Assembly: GCA_025201845.1 (NCBI GenBank)
Contig: MU603930.1
Location: 104,310 to 168,309 of the forward strand
DNA length: 64,000 nt
Direction of reading: 5' to 3'
From: Martensiomyces pterosporus
Lineage: Eukaryota; Kickxellomycota; Kickxellomycetes; Kickxellales; Kickxellaceae
Each line of letters starts with the position of its first letter. Position 1 is the stretch's first letter. Under the pieces are notes generated by a model. That model was given only the letters and a program-made list of their open reading frames with translations, was not told the origin of the DNA and did not search any database. Position numbers and translations under genes: made by a program. Below, in pieces: positions 32,201 through 42,730 of this stretch.

Positions 32201-34150
32201 TCGGAGTCGAGTCCGTAGACATGTGCGACTGACTAAGCACGCTGCGCTGTTCCTGTGGCGCCGACTTGATCGCCTTCATTGCCAGATGCCGTGCCAGCGG
32301 GTTCACGCTTCTGTTTGGTGTCTGTGAGGACCGCTTTGACGAAGGCGTTGAGCGAGCGGGCGGCGTGAAGCCCCCCACACCCCTATGCGCAGACAGACCT
32401 GTGCTGGCATTCTGCGATCCGTGCTTGCTTGATCTAGGCGTGCTAAAGTTGGATAGTATCTGGGAGCGCATCGGCTCCGTCTTCATGGGCGAAGTCGACG
32501 ATGTCGATATCGACGAGTCGTGGCTAGTCACCGTGGAATTGGCTTTATCTGGCGACTTGCCACTTGACCGCGCGGGATCCCTGTCCTCAGTGCGGTCCTC
32601 GATCAGCTTGGGCAAGGGATCGTCAGGCAACACAACATTTGGTGCAGTGGTAGGCGAGGTGCGCGGCGACAAGTTGCCCCGCGACCAGGCAGCGAACTTG
32701 CGAAATACATCGCCAGACATGCCAACTCCAACCCCGGCTACGCCGTCCAGGCTGGGCCGCCCGGAAGACACCGCGGGTGGGCTTAGCGGCATGTGCACCA
32801 GCTGGGGTGGCGGAGCATCAAGCGACCCATGCCTCCGATGCAGTGGAAGCTGCATGCTGTCAGTCAGCGGCTGTGTGTCCATGCTACCAATGGACGCATC
32901 GTGGGGAGCACCGATACCACGCTGCAGCTGCGTAGGAGTGCTGTGGCTGCTTTTCCCCATGTGCAGCGAGTTGGCCCCAGACTGATTGCTTGTCGGCGGT
33001 GGCAACGACGAGCGTGCTCCAGGCTGAGAGTCTTCCCAGGGTGGGTTTGTTAGCGATAGCGAGCCCTCCTGCGGGCTGAGCATCATGATCGACTCTTCTG
33101 AGCCACTGCCGGTAGTGGGGTTTCCACGTGCTGCTGCCGATGCTGATCTATGAGCGTCGCTGCCCAACAGCGAGGATTCCGCGCTAGAGGCAGGGGGCAC
33201 GCCGACAAACGAAACTTTGCGAGGCGTAGTAGACGGCAGATCGTCTGTTCCGCGGCTGGCTGCCAGCGGCGCTGGTCGGTTTCTGCGCAATGCCGACCTG
33301 AGCGCCAGTGATTCTGTGGGGCCAGTGGCGCTGCCATCCTGATTTCTGTGTGCATGCGTAGCCCCAGGAGCCTCCTCCACACTGCCTTCCGTTGCATATC
33401 TGGCGCTGGGGCTCTCTGGCGAAAGGCTTGCACTGCGGTTAAACTGCCGCTGCAGCATATCCTTCTTGTCGCGGTCGTCCTGCGATGATTCTCTGATTAG
33501 TCGCGACAGCGTCACGTCTGTAGAGTCATTGAATGACGGAACATCGAGTGTACTTTCCCCAGCAATGCTCTTCTGCTTAGCATATCCGTCGCCTGGAGTT
33601 GACTGCTGACTTTCGCTTGCAGGGCTCTTCATACGAGGGGCGCCCTTCTGGTCGCCAACCGCTGTCCATTGCCCTGACACAACCACGCTGCCTTTTAACC
33701 TAGAGAGCAAACGCCCAACACGCGGGCCATCATTTAGTTAATACGGAGTGAATGGAGGAGTGCACATGCGACCTGATGGGTGGAGACAGGGATAGTAAAC
33801 AGCGCTTACTTGTTCTCAAAGTCTGTAGTCGAGCCATTCATGTATATGCCGCTTTTGAGTCCATACTGCGACTGCGAGCTTCCAAAGTGGCCTTGTTCGC
33901 GTCCTTCCCTCTCATACTCTAGCTGAAACTTGTCGCTGCTTGGCGTGCTGACAGCCAGCGAAGGATTGCTGTCAGTGCCGGGGGGCCCTGCTGGCTGAGG
34001 CGTTTCTACACGATTGGATTCGGGTGTGAGCACGTCGTTTTGATTGACATTAACCTTTTCTCTGCTGCCGCTTTCGCTGCCAAGGATCCCGGAGTAAATA
34101 GCCGGGTCGGAGACGACGCTGTCGTAGTTGAAGTCGTCGGCGTCGCTCAT
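26268..34150 (-). CDS. Giant coiled-coil protein with C-terminal PACT domain (Pcp1/pericentrin-like)
   Basis: This is probably a spindle-pole-body or MTOC scaffold that anchors gamma-tubulin complexes. Two exons (33810-34150 and 26268-33699) are joined across a 110-nt intron. The junction gives GSTTDFENKLKGSVVVSGQW and the total is 2590 residues. The first 650 residues are Ser/Pro-rich and probably disordered. Very long coiled coils follow (for example TREQLLHTIARLEDELGDSR). Near the C-terminus a PACT-like region reads KRLIVSEIKYLRGRI, VQYQKEVLMQLIGG and then RRLWRRALLVIRFKTRLAEL, fitting the basic tail of PACT. It is about twice the size of S. pombe Pcp1 (about 1200). I could not find a clear CM1 (gamma-tubulin activation) motif. 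It diverges from the next plus-strand gene. Confidence 0.8.
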
Positions 34151-35078
34151 TGCTGCCTTGCGCCTTTATCGTATAAGCGCAGCGCGATCCTCCTTGCCAG
34201 GGCTTGTATTGGCCCTTGAATCACCCTGCAAAGCGTAGTCTGAATTGCCTTGTGCGATTAAAGCGCGTAATGCAAAAGAAGAGAAAATCAAAGGGAATTA
34301 AAAGCAGCCAGGTAGTATAAAGGCGGGTGTTTTGAATAGGAGGTATTAATATAGCAAAAGGAGCAAAGCGATCAAAGGGAGCGAAAGAGGCAAAGGGAGC
34401 AAGAGGCAGAAGAGACAAAAGACGTGCTTTATTCTGGGAAAAGAACAAGGACGAAACAAACAAACGAGAGCTGGCTTGTTTACCTTTTTCCTTGCCATTC
34501 AAGGCGTTCGTCCTAACGCACAGGCAGAAAACTGGTCCCCAGTGATTGGCCGGAACACGCACCTGAGCTTTGCATGTATCGCTTGCCCATTCTGTCTCAG
34601 GCACTGCAGCTGCTAGCACTCCATGGCGGCCTTGCTGGCGGATACAGGAGCAGCGCTGCGAGTGCTGGCACCTGCAACAGCTCGCAGCCCGAATCTGCGC
34701 CGGTGTGCTGCCGCGCACACCAGACTGCGCCCAGCGCCAAGCAGAGTAAGTCTGGTTCCGTGATCTTGGCTCTGGATCCCTGCCAAGGAACCCCGTGCGG
34801 TGGGCAAGAAAATTAGGCTGGCTTGCAAGTGCTGGCAGTTGACCTGCACAACATGCTATTTGTGCAGCCAAGCTGCATGCGCTCACACACCCTTATTGTC
34901 CCGAGCAAACACCTGCCTTCACGCCTCTCGCCGAAGCCGCTTTAAAAGCCCGCTCGGTTGTCCAGCCGCCGGCTGAAGCTTCTCTTTGCTTTCGTTTCAC
35001 TTTCTTCCGCTGCTCACAGGCTTTTCGCTTGGCTCCACAATAAAGGCGCTTCGGATTCGACCAACAACCTTTTGTCAA
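34151..35078. other. Divergent intergenic region
   Basis: These 928 nt separate two large divergent genes. There is a purine-rich segment (about 34355-34470, repeated AAAGGGAGC-like words) and a TATAAAG-like word at 34316. ORFs here have a composition unlike their neighbours and I do not accept any as genes. Confidence 0.45.
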
Positions 35079-38000
35079 ATGACAACAGAGAAGTACACAT
35101 ACCACCGTGGCTCTCCTGTTGCACCGCAGACTGCTGCGAGAACACACCACGCTGGTCAGCCACAGCCACAGCCCTACGGCACCACCACCACCACCACAAA
35201 CACAAGGACTGCAGCGACGGCTGCTCCGCCAGTGGTGCACCACAGCGCAGCGTTGCACAACACGCATTACCCGACAAACACAGGCCCAAGCCAGCAGCAG
35301 CGGAGTAGCACTCTATTTTACGGTCACACCAGAAATGAGGAATCGTCGGAGGACGAAATCGAATCGGTGAAGCGGCACATGGGGACCAAGCCGTCGAAGC
35401 TCGACATGCACAGTCGGCCGCCGCCTGCTGCTGCTTCCGGCGAGATGCCCAGGTCGCCCACCTTTCGGGATGCATCGGCGGTAGCAGCAGTAACAGTAGC
35501 AACAGCAGCCAGAGAACAGCCAACAACAGCATATGCTACTGCACCCAATACCCAGCAGGGTCTCTTGCTTCGTGGGAAGGATAGACTTGCATCGCATGCA
35601 CCCGCTGGCACAGCTCCGTCATGGCACCACATGCAGCACCGCCAGCAGCACCAGGATACCAGCAGTAGCACCACCGTCCCTGGCCCGGCACCAGCATCGG
35701 CTTCTGCTCCCCGGCGCTACCACCCCGACTTTTTGCAGCCCACAGAGACGCTGCCCCCGGTCCCTCAACTGCCAGCATTTGTCCAGCAAAAGCGGAGATA
35801 CGCGGAGGACAGCCAAGCGCACAGCAAGGCAGCCCAGCACGACTATGTGGCAGCAGCCGCCCCTTCCCACCAGCCACCAAAGCCCCGCCAGCAGCACGCT
35901 GGGTTTATGGTGGAGCCAAAGGCTGAGCATCAGCAGGCGTCGATGAGCGTCGTGTATGGTGCTCAAGCGTATTCTACGGCCGAGGGCGCTACTATCCAAG
36001 ACTATGCGCCACCAGCAACAGCCCACCACCCCCACACACTCACGCTCACACACCACAACTACAGCCAGCAGCAGCAACACCACTATCTCCACAATTACCC
36101 CCCTCACCAACAGTATCAGCAGCAGCCACAGCAGCAGCAAGTTCAGCAGCACCAGGCATATGTCTCTCAAGCCCTTCCGCCTTTGCAGGGGAGCCTTGCT
36201 GATGATGAGCCTGCGGTCTACTCAGACGAGGAAGGCAGTCTTGAGATTCACAGCACCGTCGTGGCTGGTCCTGTAGCTACAACCCGCGAATACACGGATA
36301 ATCCGCGACCAGTGGAGCACCCATTCTTTGTCGCGCAGAAGCAGCAGCAGCAGCAGCAGTGGATTGCAAGCAGCACCATGGCGGGCCCGGTGACCAGCGG
36401 ATACCCCGCAGTTATGAGCAATGCCACAGAGAGGCTTGGCCGTTTCGAGCCATCTCCATTGATTATTAATAGCAGCCAGGGCTCAGGCGCCGTGACCGAA
36501 GCCAGCAACTACTCACGCCTCGAACGGCCAGTAAATCCAGACCCTTACGCCAATGATGCAGGCGGCAGAACAGACTCGAGTGTATCTGCTGACCGCCATT
36601 CTCGCCTGCCACCCATTCAGAGCAGCTACGTGTCTCAGGGAAAGGACACTCGGTCGCCAGTAATGCTCGACAAGCAGTCGCCAGTGATGCTCGACAAGCA
36701 GTCGCCGCTGAACCTTGCCGGGTCGCCAATGGAGCAAAAAAGGACCGAGCCCCACGGTCTGTTTTCGCCAGCCGTCCCAGCACCTGAGCACCAGCACTTT
36801 GGCTTCAGCCACCAGCTAGCGCTCTCTGCTGAGCTGGCGCAGGAACAAAAAGACACTCCCAGCACGCGGGGAAATACAAGGAGCGATATGGACATGAAAG
36901 AAGTTGAAGTGGCTCAGAAGCAGCAGCAGCAGCAGCAGCAGCAGCAAGTGCTCGCACAGGAGATATCGCTGCCCCCCAGAAACCCTGGGCTCAAAGTGGA
37001 TGGATCCCAGGGTGCTATGGGTAGTCCTTTGCAAGATCGTGTCAAGCATTCGGAAACAACCACTGCAGCCTCGCGTGGAATCACCATCCAGTCGCTGCTC
37101 AACTCCCCGCTTGCCGAGCCAGAGGCGGCAAACACAGCGGCAGCTGTTGCGCTGCATCAGCACATCGCAAAGGAGAACGAGCGCCATCGTCGGAATAGCA
37201 ATGCACCGGCGTTCCCCACACACCAGCACCAGCCCTTGCAGGATGTCTCGTCCGCTGCGATAGACAGCAGCCACAACTCAAGGAGCAGCTACCACAGCGC
37301 CGGATACTCGATATGGCATGGCCGTGCAGAAACCGTCAACATGGATTTTGCGACGGCTCACCAGAGCTTCAGCTCCAACGAAGGTGCGGGTCTGGGTCTG
37401 AGCGTGGGCATGAATGTAGAGTCTGTTTCTGGCATTCCCACAACAACCACCTTTGTTGTGCCGCCCATCCCGGCGCATCTGAAGGGCTTTGTTGGGCAGC
37501 TATCCGGTGCTGGTCAGTCAGGAGCACAGGGCCCGTGGCCGCCACAGCACATTCACGCGTTTGGGTTTGACTACTACTCTGGCAGCACAAATAAGCCCGC
37601 CAGCGTGCGCGCCCAAAAGGGCAACGACAGCTCGGATGAGTCGGTCAACGGCGATATCGGCGACGGGATGCCAACAAGCAGCCTTCCCCAGACATCTGAT
37701 GCCAGCACCGGCTATACCGGCAGCGCACCCCTGGTAGAGAAAACCGTGCATGCAGGCGCGGAAGCCCACGATCAAGCAGCAAATGACAGAAGCGCCCCAG
37801 CTGGGCCCACAGCCGGCATAGAAGACTCAGCCAGCGATCCACTCGCATTTGTTCGCCCAGGCAGGAAGGAGACGAGCGAGTCTTTGGAGAACGTGCTCGA
37901 GTACTACCGCACAGATCCCGAAATTCTGGATAGCAAAGTAAAGTGGGACCAGGACCGGTCGTCCGCTGCAGCTTCAGCCATGGCCGATAAACCGCGTGCG

Positions 38001-41000
38001 ACATACATGCACAATGCCAGCGACACCGCACCGTCGGCCATTCCGCCGCTTCCAGCACTGGACCTGGCTCTGATGGCGCACCACCAGCCTACGCTCAGCT
38101 CAATCCGCTACCGTATGGAAGAGATGCAGCTCAGCCCCTCGCATCAACGCACATCTTTCTCGTCGCCAGTCGGAAGGTCTGAGGATCCGCGGCTTGTATC
38201 TACGTTCCCCCGGCCCGCTGTCCCTGCTACAGACGCGATGAATGGCGATGCGTCCGTGTCAGATGCTCCCCTTCCAGCTGCTGCCGTTGAAGCTGCTGGC
38301 ACAAACTGGGTGGAGCAGCGAGTGGCGCGTGCCGACATGAGCAAAGCCCCAGCCAACGGCGGCCATTCCGCCAGCTACACCGCTTTTTCTGGCATAACCC
38401 GGAACATGGCGGCAGATATTTCCTCTCCTGGTGAGCCGCTAGGCACATCGCACACACCGGCATCTACTTTGGAAGCCCCCACGCAAAGCACCATTCCAGC
38501 TGCACTTGGTAGGGCGGCTAGCAGCAGCAGCCCTGACACACCTGTTGGTAGCTCTACACTTGGCACGCGCCCTCACGAGGACACACCCTTTGTAAATAGC
38601 CCTCAGCATGGTGCGCCTAGCGATGAGCATGCGTTTGGCCGGGCCATAAACGAAAGGATCCTCTCCACGCGACATTGGCGGGTAGATGTTGACGGCGAGG
38701 AGGACGAACTGTTGGGCATGGTCAGTGAGGAGCAAGGACACCAGCTGGCGTCGCACGACTGGCAGCTATTGCCGAGGCCGTCCGTCCACACGAGCATATA
38801 TGATGCCCTGAACAGTCTGCCTGAACCCGATGAGCTCGTGCTTCCGCCTACTGCTGCAGCCATGGTACCGCCAGCTACGAAAACCGACGGCCACCAGCCG
38901 CAGATACAGCAGCAAGGCATGGATGGCAGCGATGCCGAGGCCTACGGCGACGGCGATTCGGGCTACCTGCAGATGGAGACTATCGACATGTTCAGCGACT
39001 TTAGCGACATTCTCAACATGTCTGCTAACCAGGGCAGCGACTACGGGTACTCGAGCTCGCAAAGCTCAACAGACAGCTTTGGCGAGCCTATCGCGCACGA
39101 GGCTGGTCTTTTGTCGGACCACATGCTGCCAAGATCGCCTGGCGAGCAGACACTGAACGCGTTTGGTGCCAGAGGTGGCGCTGCAGCAGATCGGAGGCAA
39201 GCGAACCAGAACGGCTCTCAATTGGCAGGCAAGCACGCCACCACCAGCATCACGGCCACCACCATTCACCAGCTTTTGTCGCCGGGCTACGACCGCACTG
39301 CGAAAACCACCAGCCAAGCTGTCAAGCCTATCGCACCTGCAGGCCTAAAGCCGCAAGTGGAGCCCGCTGCTGCCGCTGTGCCATCTGTGCAGCCCGCCGT
39401 GTCTCAGCAGCCGAGCCAAGCTGCCGGCAATGATGGCCTGCGTGAGCAGACTGGCGCCGTGCATAGTGCCTTTGGGCTTGGTCGCGACCAGCTGTCCTCA
39501 TCCAAGGGCCCAAGCTCTGGGCGTACAAATGCCACCACGCTTACCACATCGACAAACCCTAGCGACCAGGGCACAAGCTCGGACGGACACCAGAGCAGAG
39601 CTAGGCCAAGCGGCACTTTGCTGCCGCCCACCCTTATTTCGGTCGCCGCTGCTGTGCCCACGGCAGCAGCGAGCAACCTGCCACTGGAGATAATGGAACT
39701 CGCCAGCGAGCTTGAGGTGACGCTTGCGCGAGACCAGGAGGACTACTACTCTGATAACATCTCGCAACCAAACTTGGATCTAGAGGTCCTGCAGAGTCTT
39801 GGCAGGGCTGTGCGCCAGCAGTGCCTGCTTCAGCGGCAGCAGCTTCAGCGGAGGAAAAGCAACATGCAGCTGGGGCTTACTGGCGGCAACGGCAGCCATG
39901 ACGAGCGCAACGGTGGCGGGAAAGCTGCAGCTGAGGTGCAGAGCGCAGACACCAGCAATGCGAGGCAGGCTGAGTTCGCTGACGACGATCAGGACCTGAA
40001 TGCGATGCTTTCCGAGGTGTCGCAGTACTTTTTGCAGTCTGGGCTTTATCTGGTGTTTCCGTTCTCAGCCAAATGGGTTGACTGGCTGGCGCGGCATCCG
40101 GACCGCCCCTACCCCTGGCGCAAGGACCTCGATTTCGAAGACGACGACGTCGATGTCGACGACAGGGAAGATGCCCGCGCTGCTAGCGGCAATGTCGCCG
40201 CCGGCGATTCCGGCGACGAAGGCGGCGACTACAATCGCCCGCTGAGCTCTGCGTCTAGCTTTGGAGGGGACTCGCCGATGCTCAGCAGGCCCATTCCAGC
40301 GGGCGAGGTGCTGAGCAAGGCGAGGATCCCGATGTCACAGCGGCATGCAAAGCCCGCCAAGGATGCCGAGTCGCAAGGCAGACCCAAGGGCATCAATGCG
40401 CACTGGCAGTACTACATGGTCATCAACCAGATAGTCACGGTTGCCAGTGGGATCCACCGCCAGCTGCAGATTCCGGCCGAGGAGGCAGACCACGCGTTTA
40501 TCGCGCACCAGCTGGCGGCTCTCTACCAGTTCCTTGGCGGCGACTTCAAAAAGTACAAGCCGCATATCGAATCGGTGTTTGATGCAATCAAGGAGGATCT
40601 GGGCTTGAAAACGCCGCCGGCGACCCCCAATGGCAAAGAAATATCCGAAGAGCCTATGATGTCTGCGGAAAGCGCCGGCAGTGTGCAGGGCTCAGATGGG
40701 CCACGCAAGGTTCTTAGCAGCGAGTGCGTGAAGGTTCTGGGCGAGATGATGTCGAGCATGGTCACCGAGGCGCTGTACTCGATGAGCAAGGTGTCGATCA
40801 ACAAAGACCCGAGTCTGGCCACCGGCACCCACGCGAAGCAGGACCAGCAATTGCATCAGCAGCAGCAGCAACAACAACAGACCACGCAAACGGCGGCTGC
40901 TGCATTGGCTAGCACCAGCCACTACCCAGCCCGCGAGGCGCAGTATGCGCTGTCGACTCTGAAGGGGCTTCATACCCAGCCGATCATCCGCTACCTGAAC

Positions 41001-41369
41001 CGCGAGATGCGGGTGGCAAACTCGGAGCGCCGCCGCCGAGGCCTCGCGCACAACCTGTCCAGGAACAGCAGCATCAGCCATTTGCGGCAGCAGCACCACC
41101 ACCAGTACCAGAACCAGCCCCCGCTGCCGCCTCTGCCGCACCAGGTTATGCAGCTCAACAACCAAAATCCTGCCACCACGAGCGAGAACGACTCCGGCAG
41201 CGAGGAGACCCACAAAAAGCCAAAGCAGCAGACGCCTGCAGTTGCCCAGGGCCTGGCCAAGGCGGAGATCACAGCCATGGCTGCTGCTGCTCTTCCAGCG
41301 CTCCAGCCGATCTTCTCGGCTGAAGAGCCTCAGCAGCCATCGGTAGCCAGCACCGCCGACCAGCCCTAA
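35079..41369 (+). CDS. Large low-complexity protein of unknown function (2096 aa)
   Basis: I do not recognise this gene. The first 1500 residues are rich in Gln, Ser, His, Pro and Ala, with poly-Gln runs (for example near DNA 36342-36358 and 36919-36943) and short Thr and His tracts. Short motifs look more conserved: TIQSLLNSPL, TTIHQLLSPG and an acidic IDMFSDFSDILNMS that resembles an activation segment. The last 600 residues contain an ordered-looking part: LEIMELASELEVTLARDQED, then YFLQSGLYLVFPFSAKWVDW followed by LARHPDRPYPWRKDLDFED. Next come HWQYYMVINQIVTVASGIHR and ALYQFLGGDFKKYKPHIES, mostly helical. There is no signal peptide or membrane segment. The composition would suit a transcriptional regulator, but no DNA-binding domain is visible. 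The ATG at 35079 is the first in frame. Confidence 0.75.
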   Translation: MTTEKYTYHRGSPVAPQTAARTHHAGQPQPQPYGTTTTTTNTRTAATAAPPVVHHSAALHNTHYPTNTGPSQQQRSSTLFYGHTRNEESSEDEIESVKRHMGTKPSKLDMHSRPPPAAASGEMPRSPTFRDASAVAAVTVATAAREQPTTAYATAPNTQQGLLLRGKDRLASHAPAGTAPSWHHMQHRQQHQDTSSSTTVPGPAPASASAPRRYHPDFLQPTETLPPVPQLPAFVQQKRRYAEDSQAHSKAAQHDYVAAAAPSHQPPKPRQQHAGFMVEPKAEHQQASMSVVYGAQAYSTAEGATIQDYAPPATAHHPHTLTLTHHNYSQQQQHHYLHNYPPHQQYQQQPQQQQVQQHQAYVSQALPPLQGSLADDEPAVYSDEEGSLEIHSTVVAGPVATTREYTDNPRPVEHPFFVAQKQQQQQQWIASSTMAGPVTSGYPAVMSNATERLGRFEPSPLIINSSQGSGAVTEASNYSRLERPVNPDPYANDAGGRTDSSVSADRHSRLPPIQSSYVSQGKDTRSPVMLDKQSPVMLDKQSPLNLAGSPMEQKRTEPHGLFSPAVPAPEHQHFGFSHQLALSAELAQEQKDTPSTRGNTRSDMDMKEVEVAQKQQQQQQQQQVLAQEISLPPRNPGLKVDGSQGAMGSPLQDRVKHSETTTAASRGITIQSLLNSPLAEPEAANTAAAVALHQHIAKENERHRRNSNAPAFPTHQHQPLQDVSSAAIDSSHNSRSSYHSAGYSIWHGRAETVNMDFATAHQSFSSNEGAGLGLSVGMNVESVSGIPTTTTFVVPPIPAHLKGFVGQLSGAGQSGAQGPWPPQHIHAFGFDYYSGSTNKPASVRAQKGNDSSDESVNGDIGDGMPTSSLPQTSDASTGYTGSAPLVEKTVHAGAEAHDQAANDRSAPAGPTAGIEDSASDPLAFVRPGRKETSESLENVLEYYRTDPEILDSKVKWDQDRSSAAASAMADKPRATYMHNASDTAPSAIPPLPALDLALMAHHQPTLSSIRYRMEEMQLSPSHQRTSFSSPVGRSEDPRLVSTFPRPAVPATDAMNGDASVSDAPLPAAAVEAAGTNWVEQRVARADMSKAPANGGHSASYTAFSGITRNMAADISSPGEPLGTSHTPASTLEAPTQSTIPAALGRAASSSSPDTPVGSSTLGTRPHEDTPFVNSPQHGAPSDEHAFGRAINERILSTRHWRVDVDGEEDELLGMVSEEQGHQLASHDWQLLPRPSVHTSIYDALNSLPEPDELVLPPTAAAMVPPATKTDGHQPQIQQQGMDGSDAEAYGDGDSGYLQMETIDMFSDFSDILNMSANQGSDYGYSSSQSSTDSFGEPIAHEAGLLSDHMLPRSPGEQTLNAFGARGGAAADRRQANQNGSQLAGKHATTSITATTIHQLLSPGYDRTAKTTSQAVKPIAPAGLKPQVEPAAAAVPSVQPAVSQQPSQAAGNDGLREQTGAVHSAFGLGRDQLSSSKGPSSGRTNATTLTTSTNPSDQGTSSDGHQSRARPSGTLLPPTLISVAAAVPTAAASNLPLEIMELASELEVTLARDQEDYYSDNISQPNLDLEVLQSLGRAVRQQCLLQRQQLQRRKSNMQLGLTGGNGSHDERNGGGKAAAEVQSADTSNARQAEFADDDQDLNAMLSEVSQYFLQSGLYLVFPFSAKWVDWLARHPDRPYPWRKDLDFEDDDVDVDDREDARAASGNVAAGDSGDEGGDYNRPLSSASSFGGDSPMLSRPIPAGEVLSKARIPMSQRHAKPAKDAESQGRPKGINAHWQYYMVINQIVTVASGIHRQLQIPAEEADHAFIAHQLAALYQFLGGDFKKYKPHIESVFDAIKEDLGLKTPPATPNGKEISEEPMMSAESAGSVQGSDGPRKVLSSECVKVLGEMMSSMVTEALYSMSKVSINKDPSLATGTHAKQDQQLHQQQQQQQQTTQTAAAALASTSHYPAREAQYALSTLKGLHTQPIIRYLNREMRVANSERRRRGLAHNLSRNSSISHLRQQHHHQYQNQPPLPPLPHQVMQLNNQNPATTSENDSGSEETHKKPKQQTPAVAQGLAKAEITAMAAAALPALQPIFSAEEPQQPSVASTADQP

Positions 41370-41526
41370 ACTACACGCATATCTAGAATGTTTTTATGTC
41401 CATGCACCATCAACTCCCCGTTCTGAATATGTATTGTTTTAAAAGCGGCCAAAAGGAATAGGCTGCGGAGAGGTGGATATTAAACAGCAGCTAGGTTGGC
41501 TGGCACCGAGATTCGACTTTGACGTC

Positions 41527-41679
41527 TCAGGCCATGGGACTGAAAATGCGAGCGAGCGGGGGCTTGGGGTTGCTCGCCCGGTAGCCAATGTAGAGAATGA
41601 GGGGGATGTAGCCCCAGTGAACGAGCATCTTCCCGAGCGCCGTGCCCCTGACAATGACCTCCTTGACAGTGTCGTTCAT
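41527..41679 (-). CDS. TOM7: Mitochondrial outer-membrane translocase subunit Tom7
   Basis: This tiny gene encodes 50 residues, usual for Tom7, a single-pass component that modulates assembly of the TOM complex and Tom40. The protein starts MNDTVKEVIVRGTALGKMLV, then HWGYIPLILYIGYRASNPKP, and ends PPLARIFSPMA. The family hallmark, an aromatic/His-Trp-Gly-(Y/W)-IP helix followed by SNP-(R/K)-P and L-x-R-hydrophobic-SP, is complete. The start ATG (41677-41679) and stop (41527-41529) are in one exon. It diverges from MDM35, also mitochondrial, with 320 nt between their starts, and is convergent with the large unknown gene. Confidence 0.95.
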   Translation of the reverse strand: MNDTVKEVIVRGTALGKMLVHWGYIPLILYIGYRASNPKPPLARIFSPMA

Positions 41680-41999
41680 TTTGTGTGCAGATATGCGCTG
41701 CTGGATTTATAGAAAGAAGAAAGAAAAGGGCGGATTGGAGATCACAAAGCGAAAAAGAAAAGAAAGAAAGAAAAAGAGGGGAAAAGCAATGGCGGGGGCA
41801 GCAGGCACCCAGGCTTACCGTGATCACAGAGGCGCAGATACGGCGCAGAAAAGCAAGATTAGCCCTGCCCTATGAAAAGCGCGCACTTTGCAGCCAAGCC
41901 GCCCGCAGACCCCTCCCTCTCAGCTCCGCTTTGCCCTGCTGCCGCGCCAATTTACTTGCTCCTGTACATACACGCACCCTCGTCGAATAGCGCAACAAA
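41680..41999. other. Divergent promoter between TOM7 and MDM35
   Basis: These 320 nt separate two start codons. The TOM7 side is strongly A/G-rich (about 41700-41790) and the MDM35 side C-rich. Nothing else was identified. Confidence 0.5.
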
Positions 42000-42260
42000 A
42001 TGGAGAGCATCGGGAAGGAATGCACGCCGCTCAAGCAGGACTACGACGCGTGCTTCAACAAGTGGTACAGCGAAAAGTTTATCAACGGAGAGAAGACAAA
42101 CGACTGTGCCGAGGTGTTCAAGAAGTACCAGGACTGCCTCAAGAAGGTGCTGAAGGAGAAGGGGCTTACAAAGATGATCGGCGACGCGCGCCCGGCTATC
42201 GGATCGGTCTTTGCTGGCGATGACAGTGGCGATGGCAATGCCAAGGACAGCAGAAAATAG
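42000..42260 (+). CDS. MDM35: Mdm35 / TRIAP1, twin CX9C intermembrane-space protein
   Basis: Mdm35 is the chaperone partner of the PRELI/Ups lipid-transfer proteins in the mitochondrial intermembrane space, supporting phosphatidic-acid and phosphatidylserine transfer. The product has 86 residues. Two CX9C pairs are exact: C8/C18 and C36/C46, forming the helical hairpin oxidised by Mia40. The sequence ECTPLKQDYDACFNKWYSEK followed by FINGE and DCAEVFKKYQDCLKK matches the family closely. The tail after residue 60 is Gly/Asp-rich and variable. The start ATG follows a run of A (ACAAAATGG), a good fungal start context. Confidence 0.95.
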   Translation: MESIGKECTPLKQDYDACFNKWYSEKFINGEKTNDCAEVFKKYQDCLKKVLKEKGLTKMIGDARPAIGSVFAGDDSGDGNAKDSRK

Positions 42261-42730
42261 ACGGCGCAGCGGTCTCCCATATGGAGAGCTGCCTCTTGCC
42301 CACACTGCAAAATTGGCTGGCTGGCTGGCTGTCTAGCTGGCTGCCCAGCGCATTCGTAATAGACTATCAAAAAGACAGACGAGAACCACCAGAATACTGG
42401 AATGTCACCGGGAAATGTGGAGGCTGAAAAGGTGCTCTGGCAGCTCTGTGCGGCCACCTTCACCCAGACAGCATCGCCAGGCACGAGCCCAAAGCTTGGG
42501 CACAACATGGAAAGCGCCGCACTCATTTCACCCGCGCAGCCCAGCCAAAAAGGCACACATCGCCACCCGCTGTCTCTTTGCCACATGGAGCTTGCTGGTT
42601 TCTTTTCATGTCAACTACATCTGCATGCTTCTTTGCGCACTCAACACCCACGCCAGCCCCAGTCGCCCTTCGCATGTACACTGGAGGCAATAAATTAATG
42701 GATGACAGGAGCTAGATTTCGATTACACCA
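42261..42730. other. Convergent 3' flank between MDM35 and mitochondrial kinase
   Basis: These 470 nt lie tail to tail between two genes. A GGCT/CTGG repeat occurs at 42314-42343. An AATAAA at 42690-42695 could serve as a poly(A) signal for the plus strand. No gene was seen. Confidence 0.5.
42314..42343. repeat. CTGG/GGCT tetranucleotide repeat
   Basis: A run of GGCT units interrupted by GTCTA lies in the MDM35 3' flank. It resembles the tract at 18637-18665. Confidence 0.75.

Noticed and set aside
34221..34886. 221-codon minus-strand frame between the PACT protein and the large orphan
   Set aside because: The Cys/Arg-rich start and Phe/Leu-rich end change character along the frame, and there is no motif or support for splicing.
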